Notes under the pieces: generated by a model | Databases searched by the model: none | Seen by the model: the letters and a program-made list of their open reading frames with translations, nothing else | What the model was told of the DNA's origin: nothing | In this document: piece by piece, positions 8,463 through 18,804 of the stretch | Layout of the letters: every line of letters begins with the position of its first letter | How positions within the stretch are numbered: position 1 is the first letter of the stretch | Source: Clostridium sp. CAG:221 | Lineage (GTDB): Bacteria > Bacillota > Clostridia > Clostridiales > Clostridiaceae | NCBI GenBank assembly: GCA_000435835.1 | Contig: FR883416.1 | Span: 16,500-70,437, forward strand | Reading direction: 5' to 3' | Length of the DNA stretch: 53,938 bases | Position numbers and translations under genes: made by a program

Positions 8463-9107
8463 TTAATAAATATACTTATTTGGTAAATATGGCTCAACAA
8501 TTATCATTTCATCCTTCACCCTAGCCACTTCAGGATAAGAAGGCTTAATTCCATCATCAGGAGCTATTGTAATTAAATCAGCAATTTGTAATAACTCTGG
8601 CTGCAATATAAAAGCAGCTATTATTGCATTTCTATTGCCTCCAACACCTGCCCTGACATGTCCTCTTATACTTCCAAGTACTATAATATTTCCACCAGCG
8701 GATACTTCTGCACCACTATTAATATCGCCAATAATAACTATATTACCTTTACTATTAATACACTGGCCTCCTCTTATGGTTCTTTTTATAAATTTGGTTC
8801 TCCCCTCATATATTCCTGTGAAAAGTGTATTTTCTTCAATTTTTCTTTTGTTTGTATCATCAAATATACAATCCCTTATATGTATTTCTTCAAATAGCTT
8901 ATCTTTTAACTTAGCTATTTCACTATCTGATACATTCTTTAGGTTTGCTATAATCTTTATTATGGAATTTTTATAAAACCCTTTCCCTATAGATAATACG
9001 TTTATAATTTCTGATATAACTTCATCAAAATTTATAAACTTATCTATATCAACTATAACACTTATTCCTTCTTTATCACCTTTTATTTCAATTCTATTTT
9101 CCTTCAT
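8463..9107 (-). CDS. minC: Septum site-determining protein MinC
   Basis: A 214-aa FtsZ-assembly inhibitor. The N-terminal domain (about 1-95) is divergent, as usual. The C-terminal beta-helix domain is clear: GTIRGGQ-type turn, GDINSGAEVSAGGNIIVLGSIRGHVRAGVGGN, and FILQPELLQIADLI, which contacts MinD. GGAGGG lies 6 nt before the ATG. It is the first gene of minCDE. About 200 bases upstream separate it from the PBP2 gene and carry that gene's terminator and presumably a minC promoter that I could not pin down. Confidence 0.93.
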   Translation of the reverse strand: MKENRIEIKGDKEGISVIVDIDKFINFDEVISEIINVLSIGKGFYKNSIIKIIANLKNVSDSEIAKLKDKLFEEIHIRDCIFDDTNKRKIEENTLFTGIYEGRTKFIKRTIRGGQCINSKGNIVIIGDINSGAEVSAGGNIIVLGSIRGHVRAGVGGNRNAIIAAFILQPELLQIADLITIAPDDGIKPSYPEVARVKDEMIIVEPYLPNKYIY

Positions 9108-9263
9108 TGGTTACCCTCCACCAATTTCATACACTTTTTATTATAATTATACCATATATCAACACTTAATAACATAATAACCTATATATTTATAATTAGC
9201 CCTAACTTTAACATAGTTTTTTACTTTATCTTTACTCTATTTCTTATTATCGACTATTTTTTC

Positions 9264-9302
9264 AAAAAAATAATAGAGTTATCAAAAATTTGATAACTCT
9301 AT
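9264..9302 (-). terminator. Intrinsic terminator after the PBP2 gene
   Basis: A 12-bp perfect stem (ATAGAGTTATCA / TGATAACTCTAT) followed in minus reading by a run of seven T. It begins 5 nt after the PBP2 stop codon. Confidence 0.85.
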
Positions 9303-9307
9303 ATAAA

Positions 9308-12283
9308 TTATTGTTCATTTTCAGTTGCATTGCTTTCCTCAGGATTGTTGTTTTCTCCTGCTGATTGAGTATTGCTACTTTCTTCTGCATTTTCCTTATT
9401 ATCATCTAGCCCATTGGCTACATATTTTTGATAGCTTCCTGAACTTTTAGTATAAGCTGAATAATTAGTTTCTAATAATTCCTTAAAGAATGCTTCATAT
9501 ATGGCTAAATGAATACTTGCCCCTTCACTACCTTTATTACCATCATATAAAGTTGAGAAAATGGCAATTTGCGGATTATCCATTGGTGCAAAACTAATAT
9601 AGTTACCATATGGTCTTCTTCCTATGACTGTATAGTTTTCTTCACTACCAAAATCCGCTGTACCTGTCTTACCACATACGGCAATTGGGAATGAATTAAA
9701 ACTATTATATGCTGTACCATTACCGCTATAAGTATTAACCATCCTCATACCTTCTTTTACAGCTTGTAAATATCCACTAGGTATATCTAATGTATCAACT
9801 ACTTCTGGTTCAAATTCTTCAATTACTTCTCCATTTGGTGAAGTAATTTTATCCACAAGCATTACCTTATATCTTGTTCCACCACTTGCTAAAGTAGCAA
9901 CATAATTTGCTAATTGTAATGGCGTAAAGGCATTCATACTTTGACCTATAGCATCTTTAACTATTTCTGCATAAGTATCTATTTGAGTACTCATATCACT
10001 TATAGTGTATTGTGCTATAGCATTTGCTATTATATCTGCTTGTTCATCAATACTAGTTTTGCTACTTCTACTACTATTATAACTTTCTAAAGATGCTTTA
10101 TATTCATCTGAAAGTTCCATTATAGATTTTATATAACTTATTAATTGGCTAGCAAATTCATCAGCACTTGTAAGTTGTGCATCTGTCCCCACTAGTTCTA
10201 AAGCCTTATTGATTTGTTCTTTTAAATTTGATTTTGCAGTAGCTAAAGCTTCACTATCAGTATCATTTTTTGAAATATTTAATGGTGCATAATAGAACAT
10301 TCCATTATAGTTTCCAGCTTTAAGGCTATCTACTAATGTATACATAGGTGTATCAAGTATTCTATTTTTCCATGATTTAAAATTATATGTCTGACCGAAG
10401 TTTTCTTCTATTTCTATTCCTGTAGATGCATTTCCACCCTCAGTAACTCCAAGTCCAAATTTATACGCATAATGAGCAATACTATCTAATGCTGCTACTC
10501 TAGTTTCTTCATCAGAAGAATTTCCTCCATTTTTAAGATATAATTCATACCCCACATTATGGAAGAAGAAGTTTGATGAATGCATTAAGGCTTCTCTTAC
10601 TGAAATAATACCATTACCTGTCTTCTGGAAGTTGTATTGAGTAAGGTTTCCAACTTGCCATACTCCTGTATCATTTACCGTTGAACTAGTAGTTATTACT
10701 CCCTCCATTAACCCAGCAATAGCTGTTAAAGGCTTGAATACAGATCCTGGAGGAAGAAGGGCTTGTGTTGAGTAATTAAACATTGCCTTTGGATATAAGT
10801 CATATGTGTCTTCCCTTGTTCCATCTTCATTTAAAGGGAATAGTTCATCAATTGTTGATGTTGCTCCAGTTTTCGCTATATGCTGTGCAGCAAATGCTTC
10901 GTAATCTGGTGAAAAATATTGTGCATATAATTCATCACTTAATTGTCCTGTTGCAAAATCATTGGGATCGTATGTTGGATAGCTTGCCATAGCAAGTACT
11001 CTTCCTGTGCCAACTTCAATGGCCACCACTGAACCTCTAGTAGCATTAGACCTACCATTACCATAATCTTTATTAGTTACAGTGGCATCAACACGAGCTA
11101 AGGTATCTTTCAGTGCCTGTTCAGCAGCATATTGTACATCCTTATCAATGGTAAGCTGAATATTGTTTCCTGCATAAGATTCAAGCTTAAATAGTTCTTC
11201 TGTAGTTCTACCTTCTGAATTAACTTTTACAGTAGTTCCTCCATCTTTTCCTTTAAGCTGTTCTTCAAAAGCAGCTTCAATTCCAGCTGCTCCCACTAAA
11301 TCTGTGGATACATCATATCCCTTAAGTTCATATATTTCTTCTTCAGTACTTGTTATTGAAGAAACATATCCAAGTATTGATGAAGCTAATGATCCATATG
11401 GATAATATCTAACTGGTTCTAAGTCAACATCTATTCCTGGAAGCTCATTTAACATTTGATAGAATATAAAAGCAGTATCCTTGGTAATATCATTTGCTAT
11501 TGTAACTGATTTATATCCTTGATAACTTTGAATATTTATGGCATCTTTAACTACCATATATTTTCTTATATCTTCTAATGAATATTTCTCTAATAAATCT
11601 TTTGTGATGGTCTTTCCATCAACATCTTTATATTTAGCCACAATGGCATCATATTCTTCTTTGGTGTAATCTTCTGGCAGAAGCATCTTATACATTCCGT
11701 ATAACTCTACTAAATAATAAAAAGTATCTTCTGGTGTTATTTCTAATAATTTTGCATTTATATTGGCAAGTTGTTCATCAGTAAAGTCACCATCATGGTC
11801 CTTATACAATTCCTCTATTACTTCATCTTTTAAACCTCTATCACTTTTAAACAGAAGTTCTGTAGCTTCTTTTACATCACTATCATCACTTTTGAAGGCA
11901 AAATAAAATTGCCCATCTGAATTAACCTTTAAAAGAAGGTTATCTTCAAAATTTTCTCCATTTTCACTAAGCACTTTAAAAACTTTATTTAAGGTACTAA
12001 ATATTGCATTAGCAGATTCAGTAGTTTGCATATAAGTAAGTACATAAGTCTGCTCACTAGTGGCTAAAACATTTCCTTCACTATCGTATATTAGCCCTCT
12101 TGGAGCACTTTCTGATATAAACTTTGTGGAACTTGTATCTGCCTTCTCTTTGTATTCATCGTATTTATATACTTGAAGATATAAAAGCTTACAGAATATT
12201 GTTCCAAATATCACTGCCATAATTATATATAACACTGCATATCTTGATATGGTCTTTTTCTTTTTTGGTTTATTAACTATCAT
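9308..12283 (-). CDS. mrdA: Penicillin-binding protein 2 (class B transpeptidase, elongasome)
   Basis: A 991-aa class B PBP that cross-links peptidoglycan with the RodA polymerase. It has an N-terminal membrane anchor (ILYIIMAVIFGTIFCKLLYLQ region, about 15-38), a pedestal domain, and the transpeptidase motifs in order: S-x-x-K as SVFK near residue 515, S-x-N as SSN near 567, and K-T-G as KTGTAD near 870. It is long for a PBP2 because of insertions before SVFK and between SSN and KTG, and ends in an acidic Asn/Glu-rich tail of about 40 residues with no fold. Clostridial PBP2 proteins tend to be large. It overlaps mreD by 4 nt. Confidence 0.93.
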   Translation of the reverse strand: MIVNKPKKKKTISRYAVLYIIMAVIFGTIFCKLLYLQVYKYDEYKEKADTSSTKFISESAPRGLIYDSEGNVLATSEQTYVLTYMQTTESANAIFSTLNKVFKVLSENGENFEDNLLLKVNSDGQFYFAFKSDDSDVKEATELLFKSDRGLKDEVIEELYKDHDGDFTDEQLANINAKLLEITPEDTFYYLVELYGMYKMLLPEDYTKEEYDAIVAKYKDVDGKTITKDLLEKYSLEDIRKYMVVKDAINIQSYQGYKSVTIANDITKDTAFIFYQMLNELPGIDVDLEPVRYYPYGSLASSILGYVSSITSTEEEIYELKGYDVSTDLVGAAGIEAAFEEQLKGKDGGTTVKVNSEGRTTEELFKLESYAGNNIQLTIDKDVQYAAEQALKDTLARVDATVTNKDYGNGRSNATRGSVVAIEVGTGRVLAMASYPTYDPNDFATGQLSDELYAQYFSPDYEAFAAQHIAKTGATSTIDELFPLNEDGTREDTYDLYPKAMFNYSTQALLPPGSVFKPLTAIAGLMEGVITTSSTVNDTGVWQVGNLTQYNFQKTGNGIISVREALMHSSNFFFHNVGYELYLKNGGNSSDEETRVAALDSIAHYAYKFGLGVTEGGNASTGIEIEENFGQTYNFKSWKNRILDTPMYTLVDSLKAGNYNGMFYYAPLNISKNDTDSEALATAKSNLKEQINKALELVGTDAQLTSADEFASQLISYIKSIMELSDEYKASLESYNSSRSSKTSIDEQADIIANAIAQYTISDMSTQIDTYAEIVKDAIGQSMNAFTPLQLANYVATLASGGTRYKVMLVDKITSPNGEVIEEFEPEVVDTLDIPSGYLQAVKEGMRMVNTYSGNGTAYNSFNSFPIAVCGKTGTADFGSEENYTVIGRRPYGNYISFAPMDNPQIAIFSTLYDGNKGSEGASIHLAIYEAFFKELLETNYSAYTKSSGSYQKYVANGLDDNKENAEESSNTQSAGENNNPEESNATENEQ

Positions 12284-12771
12284 TTAAACCTCCATCTATC
12301 ATTATCCATATATTTATCACAAGTAGCTAAAACTATATTATAAACAATTATCATAATAATAGAGTTATAAAATGCTGCTAAAATAGCGGCACTATAATTT
12401 ACACTTTGATCAAATAACCTTAACATTATAGCTACAAAAACACCCTTTATTATGGATAATATGAATGTAGATAAAACTGGAACTATCTTGTTTTCTTTTA
12501 AAATGTTCTCTCCTATTTTTGCCGCTAAAAAGCATAATAATAGATTACTTAAAGAATTAATGCCAAATCCTTTGACAAAATATATATCCTGAAGTATTCC
12601 ACTAATTACCCCCATAAAAATCGCTTCATTTTTTCCATATATTATTGAATAAGCTATTGCAAAAATAAACAAAAGGCTTGGATAGCTACCCATTATTGGA
12701 TAGTTAGGTAATAATGAATTATCTAAGACTAAAAGGAAAATTGAAATAAGTATTACAACTATCTTCTTCAT
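12280..12771 (-). CDS. mreD: Rod shape-determining protein MreD
   Basis: A 163-aa hydrophobic protein with about five membrane helices, lying between mreC and the PBP2 gene, which it overlaps by 4 nt. MreD couples the MreB cytoskeleton to the RodA-PBP2 wall synthesis machine. Sequence conservation in the family is low, so the call leans on size, topology (KKIVVILISIFLLVLDNSLLP start) and operon position. Confidence 0.9.
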   Translation of the reverse strand: MKKIVVILISIFLLVLDNSLLPNYPIMGSYPSLLFIFAIAYSIIYGKNEAIFMGVISGILQDIYFVKGFGINSLSNLLLCFLAAKIGENILKENKIVPVLSTFILSIIKGVFVAIMLRLFDQSVNYSAAILAAFYNSIIMIIVYNIVLATCDKYMDNDRWRFK

Positions 12772-12782
12772 ATATTTTCCTC

Positions 12783-13631
12783 CTAATCATATTCAATTTC
12801 ATCAATATTGCTATTAGGAATTACTACAAATAATTCTTCTAATTTATTAAAATTAACAAAAGGTTCAACTACTGCACTTTTCATAACTTTAACATTATCT
12901 TCTTGCACTGATACTACAGTACCTACTGGTATCTCCTTTGGATAAATCTTACCAAGCCCTGATGTTATAATAATATCGCCCTCTTTAACATCTGAGTCTA
13001 TTGGAAGGTTATACACTACAGTCATATTAGTGTCTTTCTTATCACTTAATCCTTGAAGCACTCCAGTAGCGTCTCTTGTCTGCTGATCCATTACAGCAAC
13101 AGCAATATTTTCATTTAGGATACTTTGAACTACAGCAAAGTTACTAGATACTTTTGTTACTTTTCCTACTAAGCCTTTATAACTTACCACTACCATATTT
13201 TTAGCTATTCCATCATTACTGCCTTTATCTATTATGTATCCATCTGATAAAGAACTTCCGCTATATCCAATTATATTTACCCCTACATAATTATAATTGC
13301 TCCTAGATTCAGTAAAATTTAAAGCTTCTCTTAAACGTTCCACTTCATCTTTTAATGATTCATATTCAATTAATTCATTTGCAAGCTCTGCATTCTTTTG
13401 TTTTAACTGTTCATTTTCTAATTTAACCTCAGAGAAATTTAAAAAGAAATCTACTGTTTCTTTTACTCTGCTATTTATATTATAAACTATTTTCTGTAAG
13501 GGACTAACTACTGTACTAACACTACTAGATATACCATTTGCATCACTTTGCAGGCTATATATAATCATGCCACAAAAGGCAACTGACAGTAAAACTATAG
13601 TTACTGCCAGTTTATTTTTAAAAGGTTTCAT
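12783..13631 (-). CDS. mreC: Rod shape-determining protein MreC
   Basis: A 282-aa protein with an N-terminal membrane anchor (about 8-25), a coiled coil (about 68-108: VKLENEQLKQKNAELANELIE region) and the extracytoplasmic MreC beta domains (VNIIGYSGSSLSDGYIIDKGSNDGI). MreC scaffolds PBP2 and RodA outside the membrane. Its ATG overlaps the mreB stop codon by one base, so translation of mreB and mreC is coupled. Confidence 0.95.
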   Translation of the reverse strand: MKPFKNKLAVTIVLLSVAFCGMIIYSLQSDANGISSSVSTVVSPLQKIVYNINSRVKETVDFFLNFSEVKLENEQLKQKNAELANELIEYESLKDEVERLREALNFTESRSNYNYVGVNIIGYSGSSLSDGYIIDKGSNDGIAKNMVVVSYKGLVGKVTKVSSNFAVVQSILNENIAVAVMDQQTRDATGVLQGLSDKKDTNMTVVYNLPIDSDVKEGDIIITSGLGKIYPKEIPVGTVVSVQEDNVKVMKSAVVEPFVNFNKLEELFVVIPNSNIDEIEYD

Positions 13632-14650
13632 TATTGACCTCTTTGAGTTTTGCTTAATTGATCAAAATTTTCTAGTGCCTTACCAGCTCCTAAAACAACA
13701 CAATCAAGTGGTGATTCAGCTATGTGTACTGGCATGTTAGTTTCAGCGTTAATTAATTGATCTAATCCCTTTAATAAAGCTCCACCGCCTGCTAGCATTA
13801 TTCCTTTTTCAATTATATCTGCTGCAAGTTCTGGTGGTGTCTTTTCTAATGTAGTTTTAATTGATTCTATGATTGCATATACTGGCTCTTTTAAAGCTTC
13901 TCTTACTTGTTCTTCAGTAATAGTAACTACCTTTGGAAGTCCAGTAATCATATCACGACCTTTAATTTCTAATGATTCATTTTCATCATCTATCTTATAT
14001 GCTGAACCTAATTGCATTTTAATATCTTCAGCAGTTCTTTCACCTATCATTAAGTTAAATTCCTTCTTAACATAAGCAATGATTGATTGATCTAATTCAT
14101 CACCAGCAACTCTTAATGATTTGCTTGTTACTATTCCACCTAAAGAAATAATTGCAACTTCTGTAGTACCTCCACCGATGTCTACTATCATGCTTCCTGT
14201 TGGTTCACCTACTGGTAATCCTGCACCTATAGCTGCAGCCATTGGTTCCTCCATTAATACAACTTCTCTTGCTCCAGCATTTCTAGTTGCTTCTTCGATA
14301 GCTCTTCTTTCAACTTCAGTTACACCTGATGGGTAACAAACTATTATTCTTGGGCTAGTGAATGCACTTTTGCTTGCAACTTTATCAATAAGCTTCTTTA
14401 TCATTGTTTGAGCAACATCAAAATCAGCTATAACTCCATCTTTTAAAGGTCTTATTGCTACGATATTTCCTGGTGTTCTACCTATCATAAGCTTAGCTTC
14501 TGTACCAACTGCTAATGGTCTTTTAGTGTTACTGTTAATAGCTACAACTGAAGGTTCGCTTAATACTATCCCCTTACCTTTTACAAATACTAAAGTATTT
14601 GCTGTTCCTAAATCTATTCCCATATCTCTATTACTACTGAAAAATCCCAT
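13631..14650 (-). CDS. mreB: Rod shape-determining actin homologue MreB
   Basis: A 339-aa actin-like ATPase. The phosphate-1 motif DMGIDLGTANTLVF lies at the N-terminus, phosphate-2 as MIVDIGGGTTEVAII in the middle, and the adenosine motif GIMLAGGGALLKGLD near the end. MreB filaments direct cylindrical wall growth. The longest frame begins at 14674, but an AGGGG 7 nt before the ATG at 14650 (MGFFSSNRDMG) matches the conserved MreB start. It begins the mreBCD-PBP2 block directly after radC. Confidence 0.97.
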   Translation of the reverse strand: MGFFSSNRDMGIDLGTANTLVFVKGKGIVLSEPSVVAINSNTKRPLAVGTEAKLMIGRTPGNIVAIRPLKDGVIADFDVAQTMIKKLIDKVASKSAFTSPRIIVCYPSGVTEVERRAIEEATRNAGAREVVLMEEPMAAAIGAGLPVGEPTGSMIVDIGGGTTEVAIISLGGIVTSKSLRVAGDELDQSIIAYVKKEFNLMIGERTAEDIKMQLGSAYKIDDENESLEIKGRDMITGLPKVVTITEEQVREALKEPVYAIIESIKTTLEKTPPELAADIIEKGIMLAGGGALLKGLDQLINAETNMPVHIAESPLDCVVLGAGKALENFDQLSKTQRGQ

Positions 14651-14677
14651 TTGAATTCCCCTTTCAATCTTCAATAT

Positions 14678-15364
14678 TTAAATAATTCCTTTTTCTTTTA
14701 AACTAGTATAATTATTTCTACCAATAATAATATGATCTAAAAGATTAATTCCCATAATTTCGCCGCACTCTTTTATCCTAACACTAACATTAATATCTTC
14801 TTTGCTAGGCTCTGGATTACCAGATGGATGATTATGAGAAATAATTATGTTTGCACTACCAAATTTAACAGCTTCTCTAAAAATTTCTCTTGGATGAATC
14901 AAAGATGAATTTAAAGTTCCTGTAAAAACATCCTTAGTTCTTATAATATTATTTTTTGTATCCAATAATATTAACTTTAGTGTTTCCTGCTTTAAAACAT
15001 TCATTTCATTCATAAGTAATTCTGCTATTTCACTTGGTCTTGTGACTTTAAATAAATCATTTTGAGCTCTTAAAGTCTTAAACCTTCTAAATAGTTCACT
15101 CAATGCCATCACTTGACATGCTTTAACATTCTTAATACCTTTGATTTTTTTTATTTCTTCATAGCTTGCATCCAATATTTTATCCAGTCCGCCTAAATTT
15201 GATATCAATCTAGTACTTAACTCAATAACATTTTCGCCTTTAGTTCCAGTTCGCAATAATATAGCTAAAAGCTCCTCGTTACCTAAGCTATCAGCGCCAT
15301 ATTTAAGTAACTTTTCCATAGGTCGCTGGCTTAATGGCAAGTCACTTATTTTTATATTACCCAT
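14678..15364 (-). CDS. radC: RadC family protein (JAMM/MPN domain)
   Basis: A 228-aa protein with N-terminal UPF0758 helices, a helix-hairpin-helix segment (IKKIKGIKNVKACQVMAL, about 70-88) and a JAMM metal site: His177, His179 and Asp190 in SHNHPSGNPEPSKED. It is named for a proposed role in DNA repair, but the biochemical function remains unsettled in the literature I know. The maf-radC-mreB order is typical of Firmicutes and suggests co-expression with morphogenesis genes. Confidence 0.92.
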   Translation of the reverse strand: MGNIKISDLPLSQRPMEKLLKYGADSLGNEELLAILLRTGTKGENVIELSTRLISNLGGLDKILDASYEEIKKIKGIKNVKACQVMALSELFRRFKTLRAQNDLFKVTRPSEIAELLMNEMNVLKQETLKLILLDTKNNIIRTKDVFTGTLNSSLIHPREIFREAVKFGSANIIISHNHPSGNPEPSKEDINVSVRIKECGEIMGINLLDHIIIGRNNYTSLKEKGII

Positions 15365-15432
15365 AAAACCTCTCCTTAATTAGTTAAGTATTTATTTTAT
15401 AGATAATTTCCCCCATCGCCATTATACAAACA

Positions 15433-15999
15433 CTATTTAATTTCTTCTAAAATATTATTTAATAAATTTAATGGAAGTCCCACAACATTGTAATAACAAC
15501 CATTAATTCTTTCAACAAAAACTCCACCAAATCCTTGGATTCCATATGCTCCCGCCTTATCAAGCGGTTCTTTTGTAGATATGTACTTCAATATTTCTTC
15601 ATTAGTCAAATCCTTAAACTTGACTTCAGTAAAAATAGATTCCTTTTTTACTTTATTTGTTTTACTATTAATAACAACAAGTGCTGAATAAACTCTATGC
15701 ACCTTTCCACTTAATTCATTAAGCATATTATATGCATCTTCTTCATCTTTTGGTTTTCCTAATATTTTATCGCCATTTACAACTATGGTATCAGCTGCAA
15801 TGATGATACACTCTTCACTTACTCTTGATAATACGTCTAAAGCTTTTCCTTCAGCTATTTTAATTACGTATTCTTCTACATTGCCATTAAATTTAATTGC
15901 GTCTTCATCAAAGTTGCTTATTATAATGTCAAAATCGTCTACTATTCTCTTTAATAGTTCCTGTCTTCTTTCAGAAGCGGATGCCAAAATATATTTCAT
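15433..15999 (-). CDS. maf: Maf-family nucleoside triphosphate pyrophosphatase
   Basis: A 188-aa protein with the Maf start MKYILASASERRQELLKRI and the conserved block AADTIVVNGDKILGKPKDEEDA. The C-terminal GAYGIQGFGGVFVERINGCYYNVVGLP is also characteristic. Maf proteins hydrolyse non-canonical or modified nucleoside triphosphates such as dTTP, UTP and methylated forms, and overexpression affects septation. It lies 68 bases upstream of radC in the same direction. Confidence 0.95.
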   Translation of the reverse strand: MKYILASASERRQELLKRIVDDFDIIISNFDEDAIKFNGNVEEYVIKIAEGKALDVLSRVSEECIIIAADTIVVNGDKILGKPKDEEDAYNMLNELSGKVHRVYSALVVINSKTNKVKKESIFTEVKFKDLTNEEILKYISTKEPLDKAGAYGIQGFGGVFVERINGCYYNVVGLPLNLLNNILEEIK

Positions 16000-16230
16000 A
16001 ACTTCACATCCTATATTTATTGATTATTTTTCCATATTTAAACTTATTTTAATCACTAAAGTAAAAATAAGTTTTTTTGCAAAATAAAAAAGAGTCCAAC
16101 GCTTGTTATTACCCCTTAAATTTTCTTTTATATTTTATCACTTTATATGTGTTCAAACAAGCATTTTCCTCTTTATATAGAAATTTTTATAATATTGTAA
16201 GATTTATTTTTTTATAGCTTAAATTTAATT

Positions 16231-16974
16231 TTATATATCCTTAAAATTCAATAATATTGTATAAATATATTCCATTTCTGCAGGTACATTTTCCTTACTT
16301 ATTTCTGCTGCTAAATTTGAAATATGTTCTTTCAAATTATTTAATATATCTACTTTTTCTCCTGCAGATATCTTTTCTAATTCATTAGTCCAACCTTTAA
16401 AATCATCTGTATTAATTGATTTTACATCATCACTAAAAGCTGTATCTAAAAGTCGTATATATCCATCACATATACTTGAAATTTGATATTCTACTTTATC
16501 ATCATTATTAAAGGAAAATTTAATCTTAGCACATTCAATATTACTGTTCTTTAATTCACTTACTATTTGATCCACCTTATCGCTTTCATATACTCCTGAT
16601 AATACTCTGAACTTATCTTGATCCTTATATATAAATGCACTATACTTTCCATTTATTGAACTTAATATTTGATTAGCATTATTCTCGTTGGAAAAATATC
16701 CACATTGAACAGTATAAAAAACAGAAGTATTACTAACAGCCCCATTACTCCCTTCTTCTGAATTAACAACTTCATTATTATTCGCTTCTATGGATGTTTT
16801 ATTACCTATATTTGCTGCTGGCAAAGCATTATTTTTAGTTAATACGCTAATTGCCACATAAGCTAACGCAATACCACAAAGCCCTGCCCCTACAACAGTT
16901 CCTACTAATTTTAATATAAACATAATCAAGTTATTATTCTTATTTTTCTTATAGTTATATCTTGTATATCTCAT
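16231..16974 (-). CDS. SPOR-domain membrane protein
   Basis: A 247-aa protein with a basic Tyr/Lys/Asn-rich cytoplasmic start, one membrane helix (about 18-44), a Ser/Asn-rich linker and a SPOR domain (YTVQCGYFSNENNANQIL to FRVLSGVYESDKVDQIV, about 85-150). SPOR domains bind denuded glycan strands and often mark septal or spore-wall proteins. A C-terminal helical part of about 90 residues has no family I recognise. A GTG at 16989 is possible, but GGTGG lies 8 nt before the ATG at 16974. It precedes maf, with about 230 AT-rich bases between in which I see nothing certain. Confidence 0.8.
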   Translation of the reverse strand: MRYTRYNYKKNKNNNLIMFILKLVGTVVGAGLCGIALAYVAISVLTKNNALPAANIGNKTSIEANNNEVVNSEEGSNGAVSNTSVFYTVQCGYFSNENNANQILSSINGKYSAFIYKDQDKFRVLSGVYESDKVDQIVSELKNSNIECAKIKFSFNNDDKVEYQISSICDGYIRLLDTAFSDDVKSINTDDFKGWTNELEKISAGEKVDILNNLKEHISNLAAEISKENVPAEMEYIYTILLNFKDI

Positions 16975-17068
16975 TTTCTCATCCACCACCCTTTATATTT
17001 TCATACTTATATATATTCCTTTTTCCAGGTGGATATACTAACATCTTTTAAATTATGTCACACTTAGA

Positions 17069-17201
<133 letters not shown>

Positions 17202-17202
<1 letters not shown>

Positions 17203-17232
17203 AAAAAATAGACCTTTCGGCCTATTTTTTTT
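17202..17232 (-). terminator. Intrinsic terminator of pepD
   Basis: AAAAATAGG ccgaaa GGTCTATTTTTTT in minus reading: a GC-containing stem with a strong T run, overlapping the pepD stop codon by two bases. Confidence 0.85.
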
Positions 17233-18679
17233 ACTTTACTGCTTTTAATATATTTAATAAGTATTCATAGCAGTTTTTAACTGATGAAATACTCATATGT
17301 TCTTCTGGTGTATGAACATCATATAGGTTTGGTCCAAAGCTTATCATATCAAGGTTACCTAATTTTTCATTAAATAATCCACATTCAACACCAGCATGGA
17401 TAGCTACAATTTCAGCTTCCTTTCCATACATTTCTTTGTGTACAGATTGGCATATTTCTCTTATCTTTGAATCAGGATTATATTCCCATGCTGGATATCC
17501 TGAAGTACATTCTAATTCTCCACCTAAAAGATTAACTATAGTTTTACTTCTTAAAACTATTTCTTCTTTTAATGAAGGTACTGAACTTCTTACTGCTGAA
17601 TCATACTCTACAAAACCTTCAGTAGTTGTTAAAACACCTAAATTAGTTGAACTTTCCACCAATCCTTCTATTTCTGTACTCTTACTATTTATTCCTGATG
17701 GATAAAGATATAATAAATTAACAGCTTTTTCTGTGCTTTCCTTTGTAAATACTTTAGATACTGCTGCAACTTCTTGTACTTCTATATTTAATCCTGCATC
17801 TTGAGCTTTTAATTCATTTTTAACTAACTTAGCAAATTCTAAAACTAATTCCTTAGCTTTTACTAAATCACCATCAGCTACCATAATAACTGCTTCTGCT
17901 TCTCTTGGAATAGCATTATTCTTTGATCCACCATTCATTTCACATAAAGAGTATTCAACATTATTTAAAAGATGCTTTAGGATTCTTCCTAAAATTTTAT
18001 TTGAATTTCCTCTTTCTTTAATGATATCCATTCCTGAGTGTCCACCCTTAAGTCCAGATATCTTTATCTGCATTGCTTTACCATTTGTTCTTTCTTCTCT
18101 TGTCACCGGAAGCTTTCCTTTAGTTCTTATTCCACCTGCACAGCTCACTAAAAGATATCCTTCTTCTTCATTGTCTAAATTTATTAATATCTTTCCATCG
18201 ATATGTTCTGGTGAAACAGCCATAGCTCCTGACATTCCCGTTTCTTCATCAGTAGTTATTAAAACTTCTAATGCTGGATGCATAACATCATCTGAAGCAA
18301 GTATTGCCATTGCATAAGCAACTGCTATACCATTATCTGCTCCTAGTGTTGTATCAGTAGCATATATGTAATCATCTACTATTCTTAATTTTAAAGGATC
18401 TTTCTCAAAATCATGATCTGTTCCTTTATTTTTTTCACATACCATGTCCATATGTCCTTGTAATATTACTGTTGGAGCATTTTCATATCCCTTAGTAGCT
18501 GGTTTCTTTATTATTATATTTAAAGCTTCATCTTGAATACTTTCTAACCCTAAACTCTTCCCAAAATTTAAAAGATAATCACTTACACCTTTTTCATTTC
18601 CTGACCCTCTTGGAATTTGTGATATTTCTTCAAAATATTTAAAAACTAATTTAGGTTGTAAATTGTCTAACACTGCCAT
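17231..18679 (-). CDS. pepD: Aminoacyl-histidine dipeptidase / Xaa-His dipeptidase (M20C)
   Basis: A 482-aa cytosolic zinc dipeptidase of the M20C group (PepD, carnosinase-like). Metal ligands are visible as His76 in GHMDMV, Asp115 in LGADNG, Glu145/146 in TTDEETG, Asp in LINLDNEEEG and His in the C-terminal VHTPEEHMSI. The lid/dimerisation domain (about 205-390) interrupts the catalytic domain. It would degrade dipeptides such as Xaa-His as part of peptide nutrition. It stands alone between the pyk promoter region and its own terminator. Confidence 0.94.
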   Translation of the reverse strand: MAVLDNLQPKLVFKYFEEISQIPRGSGNEKGVSDYLLNFGKSLGLESIQDEALNIIIKKPATKGYENAPTVILQGHMDMVCEKNKGTDHDFEKDPLKLRIVDDYIYATDTTLGADNGIAVAYAMAILASDDVMHPALEVLITTDEETGMSGAMAVSPEHIDGKILINLDNEEEGYLLVSCAGGIRTKGKLPVTREERTNGKAMQIKISGLKGGHSGMDIIKERGNSNKILGRILKHLLNNVEYSLCEMNGGSKNNAIPREAEAVIMVADGDLVKAKELVLEFAKLVKNELKAQDAGLNIEVQEVAAVSKVFTKESTEKAVNLLYLYPSGINSKSTEIEGLVESSTNLGVLTTTEGFVEYDSAVRSSVPSLKEEIVLRSKTIVNLLGGELECTSGYPAWEYNPDSKIREICQSVHKEMYGKEAEIVAIHAGVECGLFNEKLGNLDMISFGPNLYDVHTPEEHMSISSVKNCYEYLLNILKAVK

Positions 18680-18804
18680 AATTTTTCTTCCCTTCTGCTA
18701 AATTATACTAGAATTAAAATATATATCTAAGTATATCATATTATTAATGATACTTAAATTTATTATACCTAATTTAGTGTTCTATTATTTTTGGAGGTGT
18801 TGTA

